From positions 368,017 through 432,016 of the forward strand of contig NZ_NNBJ01000005.1 of NCBI RefSeq assembly GCF_002803085.1: a DNA stretch of 64,000 nt. The letters run 5' to 3'. Positions 36,783 to 45,288 of this stretch are shown here, in pieces. Numbering within the stretch: position 1 is the first letter of the stretch; every line of letters begins with the position of its first letter. The stretch is from Streptomyces sp. CB01201. GTDB taxonomy: Bacteria; Actinomycetota; Actinomycetes; Streptomycetales; Streptomycetaceae. Under the pieces are notes generated by a model. It made no database searches. It was not told where the DNA came from and saw nothing but the letters and a program-made list of their open reading frames with translations. Position numbers and translations under genes: made by a program.

Positions 36783-38371
36783 CCGACGGCGACCCGAAGA
36801 CCTTTCCGGCACCCGGCGCCGGGGCCCTGCGGGGCGAGGAGCTGCCGACCCCGGGTGCCGAGCCGCCCGGGGTCGAGGACCCCGGGGCACCCGGCGCTCC
36901 GGCCCCGCAGGACGAAGGGGCCGCGGGACCTGCCGCCGGCGCACCCGGGGGGAGCGCTTTCGAGGGGCCGGACCCCCACCCCCCGCAGGGCAAGGGCTTC
37001 GACCTGGCGCGGCTCCTGGCCGAGCGCGGGGCCGAGCGCTACGAACTGCACACCAAGTACCTCAACCACCAGCTTCCGCGCATGCTGCACACCATCGGCT
37101 TCGACCGGGTCTACGAGCGGGCCGAGGGCGCGTACTTCTGGGACTCCGAGGGCAACGACTACCTCGACATGCTCGCGGGCTTCGGGGTGATGGGCCTCGG
37201 GCGGCACCACCCCGTCGTGCGCAAGGCCCTGCACGACGTCCTCGACGCCTCGCTCGCCGACCTGACCCGCTTCGACTGCCAGCCGCTGCCCGGTCTGCTC
37301 GCCGAGAGGCTGCTCGCGCACAGCCCGCATCTGGACCGGGTGTTCTTCGGCAACAGCGGCACGGAGGCGGTGGAGACCGCTCTCAAGTTCGCCCGGTACG
37401 CCACCGGGAAGCCCCGCGTCCTGTACTGCTCGCACGCCTTCCACGGCCTGACGACCGGCTCGCTCTCGGTCAACGGCGAGTCCGGATTCCGCGACGGCTT
37501 CGCCCCGCTGCTGCCCGACACCGCGCTGCCGCTCGGTGATCTGGCTGTGCTGGAAAGGGAGTTGAAGCGCGGCGACGTGGCGGCCCTCATCGTCGAGCCG
37601 ATCCAGGGCAAGGGCGTCCACGCGTCGCCGCCCGGCTATCTGCGCGCCGCGCAGGAGCTGCTGCACCGGCACAAGGCGCTGCTCATCGCCGACGAGGTGC
37701 AGACCGGCCTCGGGCGCACCGGCGACTTCTACGCCTACCAGCACGACGAGGGCGTGGAGCCGGACCTGGTGTGCGTCGCGAAAGCGCTCTCAGGGGGCTA
37801 TGTGCCGGTCGGCGCGACCCTCGGCAAGGAGTGGATCTTCAAGAAGGTCTACTCGTCGATGGACCGCGTCCTGGTCCACTCGGCGAGCTTCGGCTCCAAC
37901 GCCCAGGCGATGGCGGCCGGGCTCGCGGTGCTCTCGGTCATGGAGGACGAGGGTGTCGTCGCCAACGCCCGCGCCACCGGCGACCTGCTGCGCACCCGGC
38001 TCGCCGCCCTGATCGACCGCTACGAGCTGCTCTCGGACGTACGGGGCCGCGGGCTCATGATCGGCATCGAGTTCGGCCGGCCGTCCTCGCTCAAGCTGCG
38101 CAGCCGCTGGACCATGCTCCAGGCCGCCCGCAAGGGGCTCTTCGCGCAGATGGTCGTCGTGCCGCTGCTCCAGAAGCACCGCATCCTCACCCAGGTCTCC
38201 GGCGACCATCTGGAAGTCATCAAGCTGATCCCGCCCCTGACCATCACCGAACGCGAGGTGGACCGGTTCGTGGCGGCCTTCACCGCCGTCATGGACGACG
38301 CGCACGGCGGCGGCGGGCTGATGTGGGACTTCGGCCGGACCCTGGTGAAGCAGGCGGTCGCCAACCGCTGA
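36779..38371 (+). CDS. hpnO: Class III aminotransferase HpnO (aminobacteriohopanetriol synthase type)
   Basis: 530 aa. The fold-type I PLP enzyme has [29 protein letters not shown], the PLP Asp in [15 protein letters not shown], and the Schiff-base Lys near residue 335 in [14 protein letters not shown]. It is expected to aminate the hopanoid side chain to 35-aminobacteriohopanetriol. The first ~78 residues are a Pro/Gly/Ala/Glu-rich extension, absent from core aminotransferases and probably disordered. ATG 36779 overlaps the dxs stop. Confidence 0.9.
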   Translation: MTDGDPKTFPAPGAGALRGEELPTPGAEPPGVEDPGAPGAPAPQDEGAAGPAAGAPGGSAFEGPDPHPPQGKGFDLARLLAERGAERYELHTKYLNHQLPRMLHTIGFDRVYERAEGAYFWDSEGNDYLDMLAGFGVMGLGRHHPVVRKALHDVLDASLADLTRFDCQPLPGLLAERLLAHSPHLDRVFFGNSGTEAVETALKFARYATGKPRVLYCSHAFHGLTTGSLSVNGESGFRDGFAPLLPDTALPLGDLAVLERELKRGDVAALIVEPIQGKGVHASPPGYLRAAQELLHRHKALLIADEVQTGLGRTGDFYAYQHDEGVEPDLVCVAKALSGGYVPVGATLGKEWIFKKVYSSMDRVLVHSASFGSNAQAMAAGLAVLSVMEDEGVVANARATGDLLRTRLAALIDRYELLSDVRGRGLMIGIEFGRPSSLKLRSRWTMLQAARKGLFAQMVVVPLLQKHRILTQVSGDHLEVIKLIPPLTITEREVDRFVAAFTAVMDDAHGGGGLMWDFGRTLVKQAVANR

Positions 38372-38382
38372 GCCACGCGCTT

Positions 38383-38417
38383 TTGCCTCAGAGGCAAAAA
38401 GTTTGCCTCTGAGGCAA
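38383..38417. promoter_or_regulatory. Twin palindromic operator for the XRE-cupin regulator
   Basis: Two copies of TTGCCTC-N-GAGGCAA with centres at 38390 (N = A, arms 9 bp) and 38410 (N = T, arms 7 bp), 20 bp or about two helical turns apart. Together they also make a perfect 16-bp stem with a 3-nt loop. They end 21 bp before the ATG of a regulator whose HTH domain could bind them, so autoregulation is likely. TTGCCT within the second copy may double as the -35 box. Confidence 0.75.
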
Positions 38418-38438
38418 CGGCCTGCCTGAATGGAGTGC

Positions 38439-39035
38439 ATGAGCATTCCTGCCGACGACGACGTCGCGGCTCTTCCGGGCGTCGCGCCCCGGCTGCGCGA
38501 ACTGCGCCGCCGCCGCGGCCTCACCCTGGAGGCCGCCGCCCAGCGGGCCGGCCTCTCGCCCGCCCACCTCTCCCGCCTGGAGACGGGTGGCCGCCAGCCC
38601 TCGCTGCCGATGCTGCTCGGGCTCGCCCGCATCTACGGTACGACGGTCTCGGAGCTGCTCGGCGAGATGCCCCCCGAGCGCGAGCCCGTCATCCGGGCCG
38701 GCCGCGCCGCACCGCGCGAGGCCGACGGCTGGACCTACCACCAGACCGGCGCCTCCGGCCGCGCGATGCAGGCGCTGCGCGTCGAGGTCCCGTACGGCAC
38801 CCAGGGCGAACTCGTGCGGGTCCACCCCGGCGAGGAGTGGCTCTACGTCCTGACCGGCCGGCTCCGGCTCAGCCTGGGGGACGCCACCCATGAACTCGAC
38901 CCCGGCGACAGCGCGCACTTCGACTCGCTGACCCCGCACCGGATCTCCGCCGCCTCGCGCGGGGGAGCGGAGTTCCTCTTCGTGCACACCCTGTTGCAGA
39001 GCCCCGATCCGCATCCGCACCACCCGCACAGCTGA
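38439..39035 (+). CDS. XRE-family regulator with C-terminal cupin domain
   Basis: 198 aa from ATG 38439 (GGAG close upstream; an in-frame ATG at 38430 gives 201). The helix-turn-helix at ~10-65 reads LRELRRRRGLTLEAAAQRAGLSPAHLSRLETGGRQPS in overlapping pieces. A cupin sensor domain (~120-190) shows GELVRVHPGEEWLYVLTGRLRL and LDPGDSAHFDSLTPHR. Such regulators often sense small ligands. The twin palindrome just upstream suggests it represses itself and the following membrane gene. A transcript starting near the ATG would be nearly leaderless. Confidence 0.9.
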   Translation: MSIPADDDVAALPGVAPRLRELRRRRGLTLEAAAQRAGLSPAHLSRLETGGRQPSLPMLLGLARIYGTTVSELLGEMPPEREPVIRAGRAAPREADGWTYHQTGASGRAMQALRVEVPYGTQGELVRVHPGEEWLYVLTGRLRLSLGDATHELDPGDSAHFDSLTPHRISAASRGGAEFLFVHTLLQSPDPHPHHPHS

Positions 39036-39049
39036 GAGGACGGCACGCC

Positions 39050-39253
39050 ATGGAGAACGGGACCGGGATGTCCGAGCACGACGCCGCGCCCGCCGAGGAA
39101 CCTGCGCCGGCGCCGGCGCCGCGCAAGAGCATCGAGGAGACCGCGGAGACCAAGTTCCCCCGCGGCCTGGTCGTGCGGCTCTTCGCCTACCTCGTCGCCG
39201 GGCACATCTTCGCGGGCTTCCTCTACCTGCTCTTCGAGGTGGGCGGGAAGTAA
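39050..39253 (+). CDS. Small membrane protein, DUF6126-like
   Basis: 67 aa. An acidic, Pro/Ala-rich N-terminal half is followed by ETKFPRGLVVRLFAYLVAGHIFAGF and one membrane helix (~43-62) with few residues after it. From memory this matches the actinobacterial DUF6126 family, whose function is unknown; it regularly follows a cupin regulator. The ATG has GAGAGGA upstream at 39035-39041 and lies 14 bp after the regulator stop, so the two genes probably form one unit. Confidence 0.75.
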   Translation: MENGTGMSEHDAAPAEEPAPAPAPRKSIEETAETKFPRGLVVRLFAYLVAGHIFAGFLYLLFEVGGK

Positions 39254-39259
39254 GCGCTC

Positions 39260-40075
39260 TCAGACCGCGGCGTCCAGGAGGCGGTCGCGCAGGCGCTCAC
39301 GGGTCTCGGGGGAGAGTCCGAGGCCCTCGGAGAAGTAGCGGTCGGTGGTGCCCCAGGTCGCCTCGATGGTGTCGAACGCGGCGTGCAGATAGCCGGCGCG
39401 GGCGTCGAAGAGGGGGCTGAGGAGTTCCATCACCTCGGGGGACATCGCGTCCGCCGACGTACTGGTGCGGCGCACCTTGTAGCGGCGGTGCGGGTCGTTG
39501 GACTTGAGGTAGTCCGCCTCGATGGCGTCCCGTTCCACGCCGACCGCGAGCAGCGCCACCGCGATGGACAGGCCCGCCCGGTCCTTGCCTGCGGCGCAGT
39601 GCATGAGCGCGGGCACACTGTCCTCGGCCAGGGCGTGCAGCACCCGGCTGTGCTCGGCGGTGCGCTGCGTGATGATCTCGCGGTACGAGTGGATCATCCG
39701 GTCCGCGCCCTTGGTGCCCCCCAGCAGCGAGCGCAGCTCGTCGAGGTCGCCGTCGCGGACCATCTTCCAGAACTCGGCCCCGTCGGCCGGGTCCGTCAGC
39801 GGGATGTTCACATTGCGCACGCCCGGCAGCGCGATGTCGGGCCCCTCCAGCTTCTGGTCCCCGGCGTTGCGGAAGTCGAAGACGGTGTGCAGGCCCAGCG
39901 TGGCGAGGAAGGCCGCGTCCGCCTCGGTGGCGTGCGCCAGGTGCCCGCTGCGGAAGAGCCGCCCGCCGCGCACCCGCAGCCCGTCCACGGTCGGCAACCC
40001 GCCCACGTCACGGAAATTGCGCACCCCCGAGAGCTCGGGCTCTGCCGCGGGAACCTGCGGAATCTGCTGGGTCAC
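39260..40075 (-). CDS. Tyrosine-protein phosphatase (Y_phosphatase3 type)
   Basis: 271 aa from GTG 40075, chosen because AGGAG lies 5 nt upstream; the open frame extends further without a start signal. LSGVRNFRDVGG is the N-terminal family motif. The P-loop MHCAAGKDRAG holds the catalytic Cys and Arg of the CX5R signature, with a Lys/Asp pair typical of lipid and dual-specificity members such as MptpB. The substrate is unknown. Convergent with the DUF6126-like gene. Confidence 0.9.
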   Translation of the reverse strand: MTQQIPQVPAAEPELSGVRNFRDVGGLPTVDGLRVRGGRLFRSGHLAHATEADAAFLATLGLHTVFDFRNAGDQKLEGPDIALPGVRNVNIPLTDPADGAEFWKMVRDGDLDELRSLLGGTKGADRMIHSYREIITQRTAEHSRVLHALAEDSVPALMHCAAGKDRAGLSIAVALLAVGVERDAIEADYLKSNDPHRRYKVRRTSTSADAMSPEVMELLSPLFDARAGYLHAAFDTIEATWGTTDRYFSEGLGLSPETRERLRDRLLDAAV

Positions 40076-40238
40076 GGGGACTCCTGACGTCGATCCTGGG
40101 TGGCGCGTCCTGCGCGTCTGTCGACGATACGACATGCATTCCTGAGGCAACCATCTCCGGTCGGCACCGACAGGACCGTTGCCGCGGGGACACCGCGCCC
40201 CCGATCCTGTGCGTACGTGTGCGGATCTGGGGGGCGCG

Positions 40239-42332
40239 ATGATCGAGACCGGTGACAACGGACGCCTCTGGCTGCTTTCCGGGCGGTCGAGCAGCTACGC
40301 ACTGCATCTCACGGACCGCGATGAACTCCTCCACCTGCACTGGGGCCCCCGGATCACCGCCGCCGCCGCGGAAGCCCTGGCCCGCGAGCCGCTGCCGCCC
40401 CACTGGCCCTTCGAGTCGCGTCTGGACGGGCGCGAGGAGTACCCGGTCGAGGGCGGGCCCCGATTCGTGCGCCCCGCGCTGTCGGTGCGCACCGGGCAGG
40501 AACGCGGCACCGCCTGGGACTTCACCGGCTCGGAGATCGCCGGGGACGAACTGCGACTCGGCTTCACCGACCCGGTGAACGGTCTCGCGATCGTCCTGCA
40601 CCACCGGATGCGCGATGCCTTCGACATCGTGGAACGCTGGACGACCGCGAGCCATCAAGGGGCCGCAGGAGAAGTGGAGTTGCTGCGCGCGGACGCCGCG
40701 ACCTGGACGCTGCCCGAGCGCGACGGCTGGCGGCTCTCCCAGCTGCACGGCCGCTGGGCGGCCGAGTCCCGTCTGGTACGGGGGGACCTCACCCCGGGGG
40801 AGAAGGTGCTCGGCAGCCGGCGCGGGCACACCGGACACCAGCACCTGCCCTGGGTCGCGCTGGACGCCGAGGGCGCAGCGACCGAGGAGAGCGGCGAGGT
40901 GTACGGGTGCGCGCTCGCCTGGTCGGGGTCCTGGCGCATCGTCGTACAGCACCTGCCCGACGGCCGGGTCCAGATCAACGGCGGGGCGGGGTACGACGAT
41001 TCGGGCCTGGTGCTGCTCGGCCCGGGCGAGGCGTACACCTCGCCGGTGTTCGCCGGGCTGTGGAGCGCGCAGGGCTTCGGCGGGGCGAGCCGGGAGTGGC
41101 ACGCCTGGCAACTGGCCCATGTCGTACCGAGGGCCGCGGAGCCGCGGCCGGTGCTCTACAACTCCTGGGAGGCCACCCTCTTCGACATCTCGGAGGAACA
41201 GCAGCGCACCCTCGCCCACCGGGCGGCCGACCTCGGCGTGGAGCTGTTCGTCGTCGACGACGGCTGGTTCGGCGCCCGCACCCACGATGCCGCAGGCCTC
41301 GGCGACTGGACCCCCAATCCGGCACGTTTTCCCGATGGGTTGAAGCCGCTGGCCGATGAAGTGCACGGCCTGGGGATGCGGTTCGGGATCTGGGTCGAGC
41401 CCGAAATGGTCAACCCCGACAGCGAGCTGTACCGCGCCCATCCCGACTGGGTGCAGTTCCAACCCGGCCGCGAGCGAACCGAGTTCCGCAACCAGCTCGT
41501 CCTGAACCTGGCGCGCCGGGACGTGCGGGACCATCTCTGGCAGCGGCTCGACACCCTGCTCTCCAGTGCGCCCGTCGACTACGTCAAGTGGGACTTCAAC
41601 CGCTGTTTCACGGAGGCCGGTTGGCCGGGGGAGCCCTATCCGCAACGGCTGTGGACCGAGCACGTGCACGCCTTCTACGCCCTGCTCGACCGGCTGCGCG
41701 CCGCCCACCCCCACGTCGCCTTCGAGTCCTGTTCGGGCGGGGGCGGCCGCGTCGACCTCGGGGTGCTCTCGCGCACCGATCAGGTGTGGGCCTCCGACAA
41801 CACCGACCCGCTGGACCGGCTTGCCATCCAGTACGGCTTCAGTCAGCTGCACCCGGCCCGGGTCATGGCCGCCTGGGTGACCGACAGCCCCAACACCCAG
41901 CTCAACGGCCGCGTCAGCAGCCTGCGGTTCCGCTTCGTGAGCGCCATGGCCGGGGTGCTCGGCGTCGGCGGCGATCTGACCCGCTGGAGCCCCGCCGAAC
42001 GCGCCGAGGCGCGCGACTGGGTGGCGCTCTACAAGGAGATCCGGCCCGTCGTGCAGCTCGGGGCCCAGTACCGGTTGCGGGCACCCGAAGGAGGCCTGAG
42101 CGCGGTGCAGTACACCCGGGGGGACGACAGCGTCGTCCTGGTCTGGCTCCAGGCCCAGCACCACGGGGAGCCGCCGCCCGCCGTCCGGCTGCGCGGACTC
42201 GACCCGGCCGCCTCCTACGCCTGCCGCGAGACCGGGGCCGTCCACAGCGGGGCCGTGCTCCTCCACCGGGGGCTCGTCACCGGTCTGCGCGGCGATCTGG
42301 ACGCGCAGGTGTTCCGCCTGCGCAAGGAGTAG
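40239..42332 (+). CDS. Alpha-galactosidase (GH36)
   Basis: 697 aa. An N-terminal beta-sandwich domain (~1-300) precedes the catalytic barrel. YNSWEATLFDI, LFVVDDGWFG and WVEPEMVNPDSELYR are GH36 hallmarks. The nucleophile Asp lies in VKWDFNR and the acid/base Asp in VWASDNTDPLDR. No signal peptide is visible, so it is predicted to be intracellular and to cleave terminal alpha-galactosides brought in by a transporter. ATG 40239 follows a GGGGGG tract about 4 nt upstream. Confidence 0.95.
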   Translation: MIETGDNGRLWLLSGRSSSYALHLTDRDELLHLHWGPRITAAAAEALAREPLPPHWPFESRLDGREEYPVEGGPRFVRPALSVRTGQERGTAWDFTGSEIAGDELRLGFTDPVNGLAIVLHHRMRDAFDIVERWTTASHQGAAGEVELLRADAATWTLPERDGWRLSQLHGRWAAESRLVRGDLTPGEKVLGSRRGHTGHQHLPWVALDAEGAATEESGEVYGCALAWSGSWRIVVQHLPDGRVQINGGAGYDDSGLVLLGPGEAYTSPVFAGLWSAQGFGGASREWHAWQLAHVVPRAAEPRPVLYNSWEATLFDISEEQQRTLAHRAADLGVELFVVDDGWFGARTHDAAGLGDWTPNPARFPDGLKPLADEVHGLGMRFGIWVEPEMVNPDSELYRAHPDWVQFQPGRERTEFRNQLVLNLARRDVRDHLWQRLDTLLSSAPVDYVKWDFNRCFTEAGWPGEPYPQRLWTEHVHAFYALLDRLRAAHPHVAFESCSGGGGRVDLGVLSRTDQVWASDNTDPLDRLAIQYGFSQLHPARVMAAWVTDSPNTQLNGRVSSLRFRFVSAMAGVLGVGGDLTRWSPAERAEARDWVALYKEIRPVVQLGAQYRLRAPEGGLSAVQYTRGDDSVVLVWLQAQHHGEPPPAVRLRGLDPAASYACRETGAVHSGAVLLHRGLVTGLRGDLDAQVFRLRKE

Positions 42333-42614
42333 CACGCGAATCCCCCTTGCCTCCAACCCGCCCTGCCCGCAAGAGGGTTACCCGTTCCGCCCTGACCTCT
42401 TCACGGCTCCACCATGCCCGACACACGCCTCCTCATAGTCGAGAGAAAGCCTTTGCCATGGGGCGCCTGTCAACCAGTGGGGCAGGTAGGTACGTTCATG
42501 ACTGCCCCCACTTCGCGTGGTGGCAGTCTCCGAACGTCAATTTGTCATGCACCCGACGTTTCTTCGCGTCCGGGCCGCCCCAGGCCCGGACGATCCCCCC
42601 ATGGAGGAAGAACC

Positions 42615-43853
42615 GTGCAACACATACGGACCACCAGGTTCGGGCAACGATCGGGCGGTGCCTCCGCGCTGCTCTCCCTTCTCGCGCTCGTCACGGGCGG
42701 CCTGCTGGCCGCGGCGCCGTCCGCCGCCGCCCAGCAGGCCGGTGACCCGGCGTCCAACGTCAAGCAGCTGTGCGCCTCGCGGGCCGCCGGCACCATGCAC
42801 TGCCTCGCGCTGGAGCGCACGGACGTCAAGCAGCACAGAGGCATCACCGCCGACGCCGCCCCCTCCGGCTTCGGCCCCGCCGACCTCCAGAAGGCCTACA
42901 ACCTTCCGGCCGGCGGTGGTTCGGGCCAGACCGTGGCGATCGTCGACGCGCAGGACGATCCCAACGCCGAGCAGGACCTGGGTACCTACCGCTCGCAGTA
43001 CGGGCTGCCCGCCTGCACCACCGCGAACGGCTGCTTCCAGAAGGTCGACCAGGACGGCGGCTCCAACTACCCGACCGCGGACGCCGGTTGGGCCGGTGAG
43101 ATCTCCCTCGACGTGGACATGGTCAGCGCTGTGTGCCCGCAGTGCCACATCCTGCTCGTCGAGGCGAAGTCGGCGAACATGGACGACCTCGGTGCCGCGG
43201 TGAACCGCGCGGTGACCATGGGAGCCAAGTTCGTGTCCAACAGCTACGGCGGCAGCGAGGACGCCTCCGACACCACGGCCGACAGCCAGTACTTCAACCA
43301 CCCGGGCGTCGCCATCACCGTCTCCTCCGGTGACAGCGGCTACGGCGTCGAGTTCCCGGCCGCCTCCCAGTACGTCACGGCCGTCGGCGGCACTTCGCTG
43401 AAGCAGGACAGCAGCACCCGCGGCTGGTCCGAGTCGGTCTGGGGATCCAGCGCCGGCGGCGAGGGCGCGGGCTCCGGCTGCTCGGCGTACGACCCGAAGC
43501 CGTCCTGGCAGAACGACACCGGCTGCGCGAAGCGGGCCGTGGCGGACGTGTCCGCGGTCGCGGACCCGGCCACCGGCCTCGCGGTGTACGACAGTTACCA
43601 GGCGAACGGCTGGAACGTGTACGGCGGCACCAGCGCCTCCTCGCCGATCATCGCCGGCGTGTACGCGCTGGCCGGCGCCCCGGCCGGGGGCTCCACCCCG
43701 TCCTCCTTCCCCTACGCCCACACCGGCTCCCTGAACGACGTCACCTCCGGCGCCAACGGCAGCTGTAGCGACTACCTGTGCCAGGCGGGCGCGGGCTACG
43801 ACGGCCCGACCGGCCTCGGCACCCCGAACGGCACCGCGGCCTTCACCGGCTGA
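42615..43853 (+). CDS. Secreted S53 (sedolisin) family peptidase
   Basis: 412 aa. GTG 42615 follows GGAGGAAG by 4 nt. A signal peptide spans ~1-40 (hydrophobic 17-34, cleavage near PSAAAQQ). The sedolisin triad is visible as Glu162 and Asp166 in GEISLDVDM and Ser340 in YGGTSASSP; the oxyanion Asp is in SSGDSGYG. Only ~45 residues separate the signal peptide from the catalytic domain, much less than the ~150-200-residue prodomain of classical sedolisins. Six or more Cys suggest disulphides. Confidence 0.9.
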   Translation: MQHIRTTRFGQRSGGASALLSLLALVTGGLLAAAPSAAAQQAGDPASNVKQLCASRAAGTMHCLALERTDVKQHRGITADAAPSGFGPADLQKAYNLPAGGGSGQTVAIVDAQDDPNAEQDLGTYRSQYGLPACTTANGCFQKVDQDGGSNYPTADAGWAGEISLDVDMVSAVCPQCHILLVEAKSANMDDLGAAVNRAVTMGAKFVSNSYGGSEDASDTTADSQYFNHPGVAITVSSGDSGYGVEFPAASQYVTAVGGTSLKQDSSTRGWSESVWGSSAGGEGAGSGCSAYDPKPSWQNDTGCAKRAVADVSAVADPATGLAVYDSYQANGWNVYGGTSASSPIIAGVYALAGAPAGGSTPSSFPYAHTGSLNDVTSGANGSCSDYLCQAGAGYDGPTGLGTPNGTAAFTG

Positions 43854-43864
43854 TTCCCCCACCG

Positions 43865-43893
43865 AGGGGGCCGTCGCACCGCGGCGGCCCCCT
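43865..43893. terminator. Terminator between convergent genes
   Basis: AGGGGGCCG (43865-43873) pairs with CGGCCCCCT (43885-43893) around an 11-nt loop, 11 bp after the peptidase stop; it can serve both convergent genes. Confidence 0.75.
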
Positions 43894-43913
43894 TCGCCGC
43901 GTCCGGGGCCGGG

Positions 43914-45080
43914 TCAGGGCAGCCAACGCACCGGCGACACCCGGCGGATGTGCACGAGGACGTCGAAGGCCTCGGCCGGGGAGGGGACGCCGATGTACCC
44001 GGTCGCGTCCTGGCCCGGGTCGTAGACCCCGCTGATGACCCGGGCCTTCGCCGGGCCGTCCCAGTGGCGGCGTACATCCTCGGCCCGCAGGTCCAGCCAG
44101 TGGGCGGGCGCCTCCTGCGCGCCGAGCCGGGCGTCGATCAGATCGGCGCCCGGCTCCGGGACCACGACGGATCCGAGGTCGCCGTGGTGGAAGCCCACGG
44201 CGACGGACACGTACCGCGCCCCGAAGCGCTCGCGCAGCACGCTGCCGACGGTGGCCTGCGCGCCGCGCTCCGGGGCCATGCCCAGGACCGTCTCGGCGGC
44301 CGAGGTGTGGGCGATGCCGTCCCAATAGACCACGCGCGCGCCGGTCCGCTGCCGGAAGTCCCCGATGACGCCCGACCACACCGCGGCCTCGCCCCCGTAG
44401 TCGCCCCGGCCGGCCACGCTGTGCTCGTGGAAGTCCACGATCAGCCGCATGCGGGCCACGACGGCGTCGTACGCGCCGGTCCGTGGCAGCGAGCGGACGA
44501 GTGCGAGCGCGTCCCGGGCGTGCTCGGCGAAGGGGCGTCCGGGATGGGTGCCCCGGGCCCGCTGTACGTGTTCGTCGATGTCATGGGCGGAGCGGATGGG
44601 CCCCAAGTGGGCTTCCATCGCTGCCAGTTGCTCCGGCGGCGCCGAGGCGTGCGCGTACGCGAGGACGGCGTCGTAGTCGTCCCGCCCCGCCTGGGCGGGC
44701 TTGACTCCGAAGACGCGTACGGGATCGTTCGGGTGCTCCCGGTTGAAGGCCCGGATCCACTCCAGGGCGGCGGCCGTCTCCTCGGTGCGCTGGGGCCGCC
44801 ACGCATGGGCGAGCGCGTCGGCGGCCGAGCCCGGGCCGCCGCTGACATACCGGTCGAGCGCGGCGCCGGCTCCCGCGCCGTCCTGCACGGCGAGGGCCCG
44901 GAAGCCGTGGTGCAGGACGAGGCGGCGCAGGAGCCGGTCCTGCGTCCCGGAGATCTCGCGCGAGAATCGGGTGGACCCTCCGATGCCGACGATCACCGCG
45001 GGTCCGGCCACGCTCCCGGCGAGCTCGTCGAGCGCGGCGTCGGACAGGGGGACCCGGGTGGACGTGCTGTCGTTGTTCAT
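43914..45080 (-). CDS. Erythromycin esterase-fold protein, catalytic residues replaced
   Basis: 388 aa with the overall Ere pattern (LLRRLVLHHGFRALAVQD, ALEWIRAFNREHPNDPVRVFGVKP). The active-site loop GxGExTHGxRE reads GIGGSTRFSRE at ~32-42, so the catalytic Glu and His become Gly and Arg. The later H-N-x-H segment reads WDGIAH, and the Glu of the ALEA strand is Gln. It is therefore unlikely to hydrolyse macrolides and may have another activity or bind a ligand. ATG 45080 has GGAGG 9 nt upstream. Confidence 0.8.
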   Translation of the reverse strand: MNNDSTSTRVPLSDAALDELAGSVAGPAVIVGIGGSTRFSREISGTQDRLLRRLVLHHGFRALAVQDGAGAGAALDRYVSGGPGSAADALAHAWRPQRTEETAAALEWIRAFNREHPNDPVRVFGVKPAQAGRDDYDAVLAYAHASAPPEQLAAMEAHLGPIRSAHDIDEHVQRARGTHPGRPFAEHARDALALVRSLPRTGAYDAVVARMRLIVDFHEHSVAGRGDYGGEAAVWSGVIGDFRQRTGARVVYWDGIAHTSAAETVLGMAPERGAQATVGSVLRERFGARYVSVAVGFHHGDLGSVVVPEPGADLIDARLGAQEAPAHWLDLRAEDVRRHWDGPAKARVISGVYDPGQDATGYIGVPSPAEAFDVLVHIRRVSPVRWLP

Positions 45081-45194
45081 GCCGCCAAGCCTCCGACCTG
45101 AAGTCCGGTTGAGGTCAAGAGGTGGCCACAGGGCCGCGTCGGTGACATCAACAGGCCTGTGGCGAGGTCTGGTTGTGAGGTTTCCGGGACCCTA

Positions 45195-45235
45195 TTCCCG
45201 AACCCGGGAAACTGACCGGGTGGTCTATATCACCC
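45195..45235. promoter_or_regulatory. Two adjacent inverted repeats in a divergent promoter region
   Basis: TTCCCG/CGGGAA (45195-45200 and 45205-45210) and GGGTG/CACCC (45218-45222 and 45231-45235) lie between the divergent Ere-fold and SGNH genes, flanking the A+T-rich GTCTATAT. They are possible operators. Confidence 0.35.
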
Positions 45236-45288
45236 ACCGTCAACCCCTCCCTACGGTGGCGTAGGTCACTTGCCGGGGTGGAGGATAA

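Noticed and set aside
38383..38417. Twin palindrome considered only as the hpnO terminator
   Set aside because: It can form a hairpin, but the 20-bp spacing of two identical half-site pairs before a regulator gene fits an operator better; both roles remain possible.
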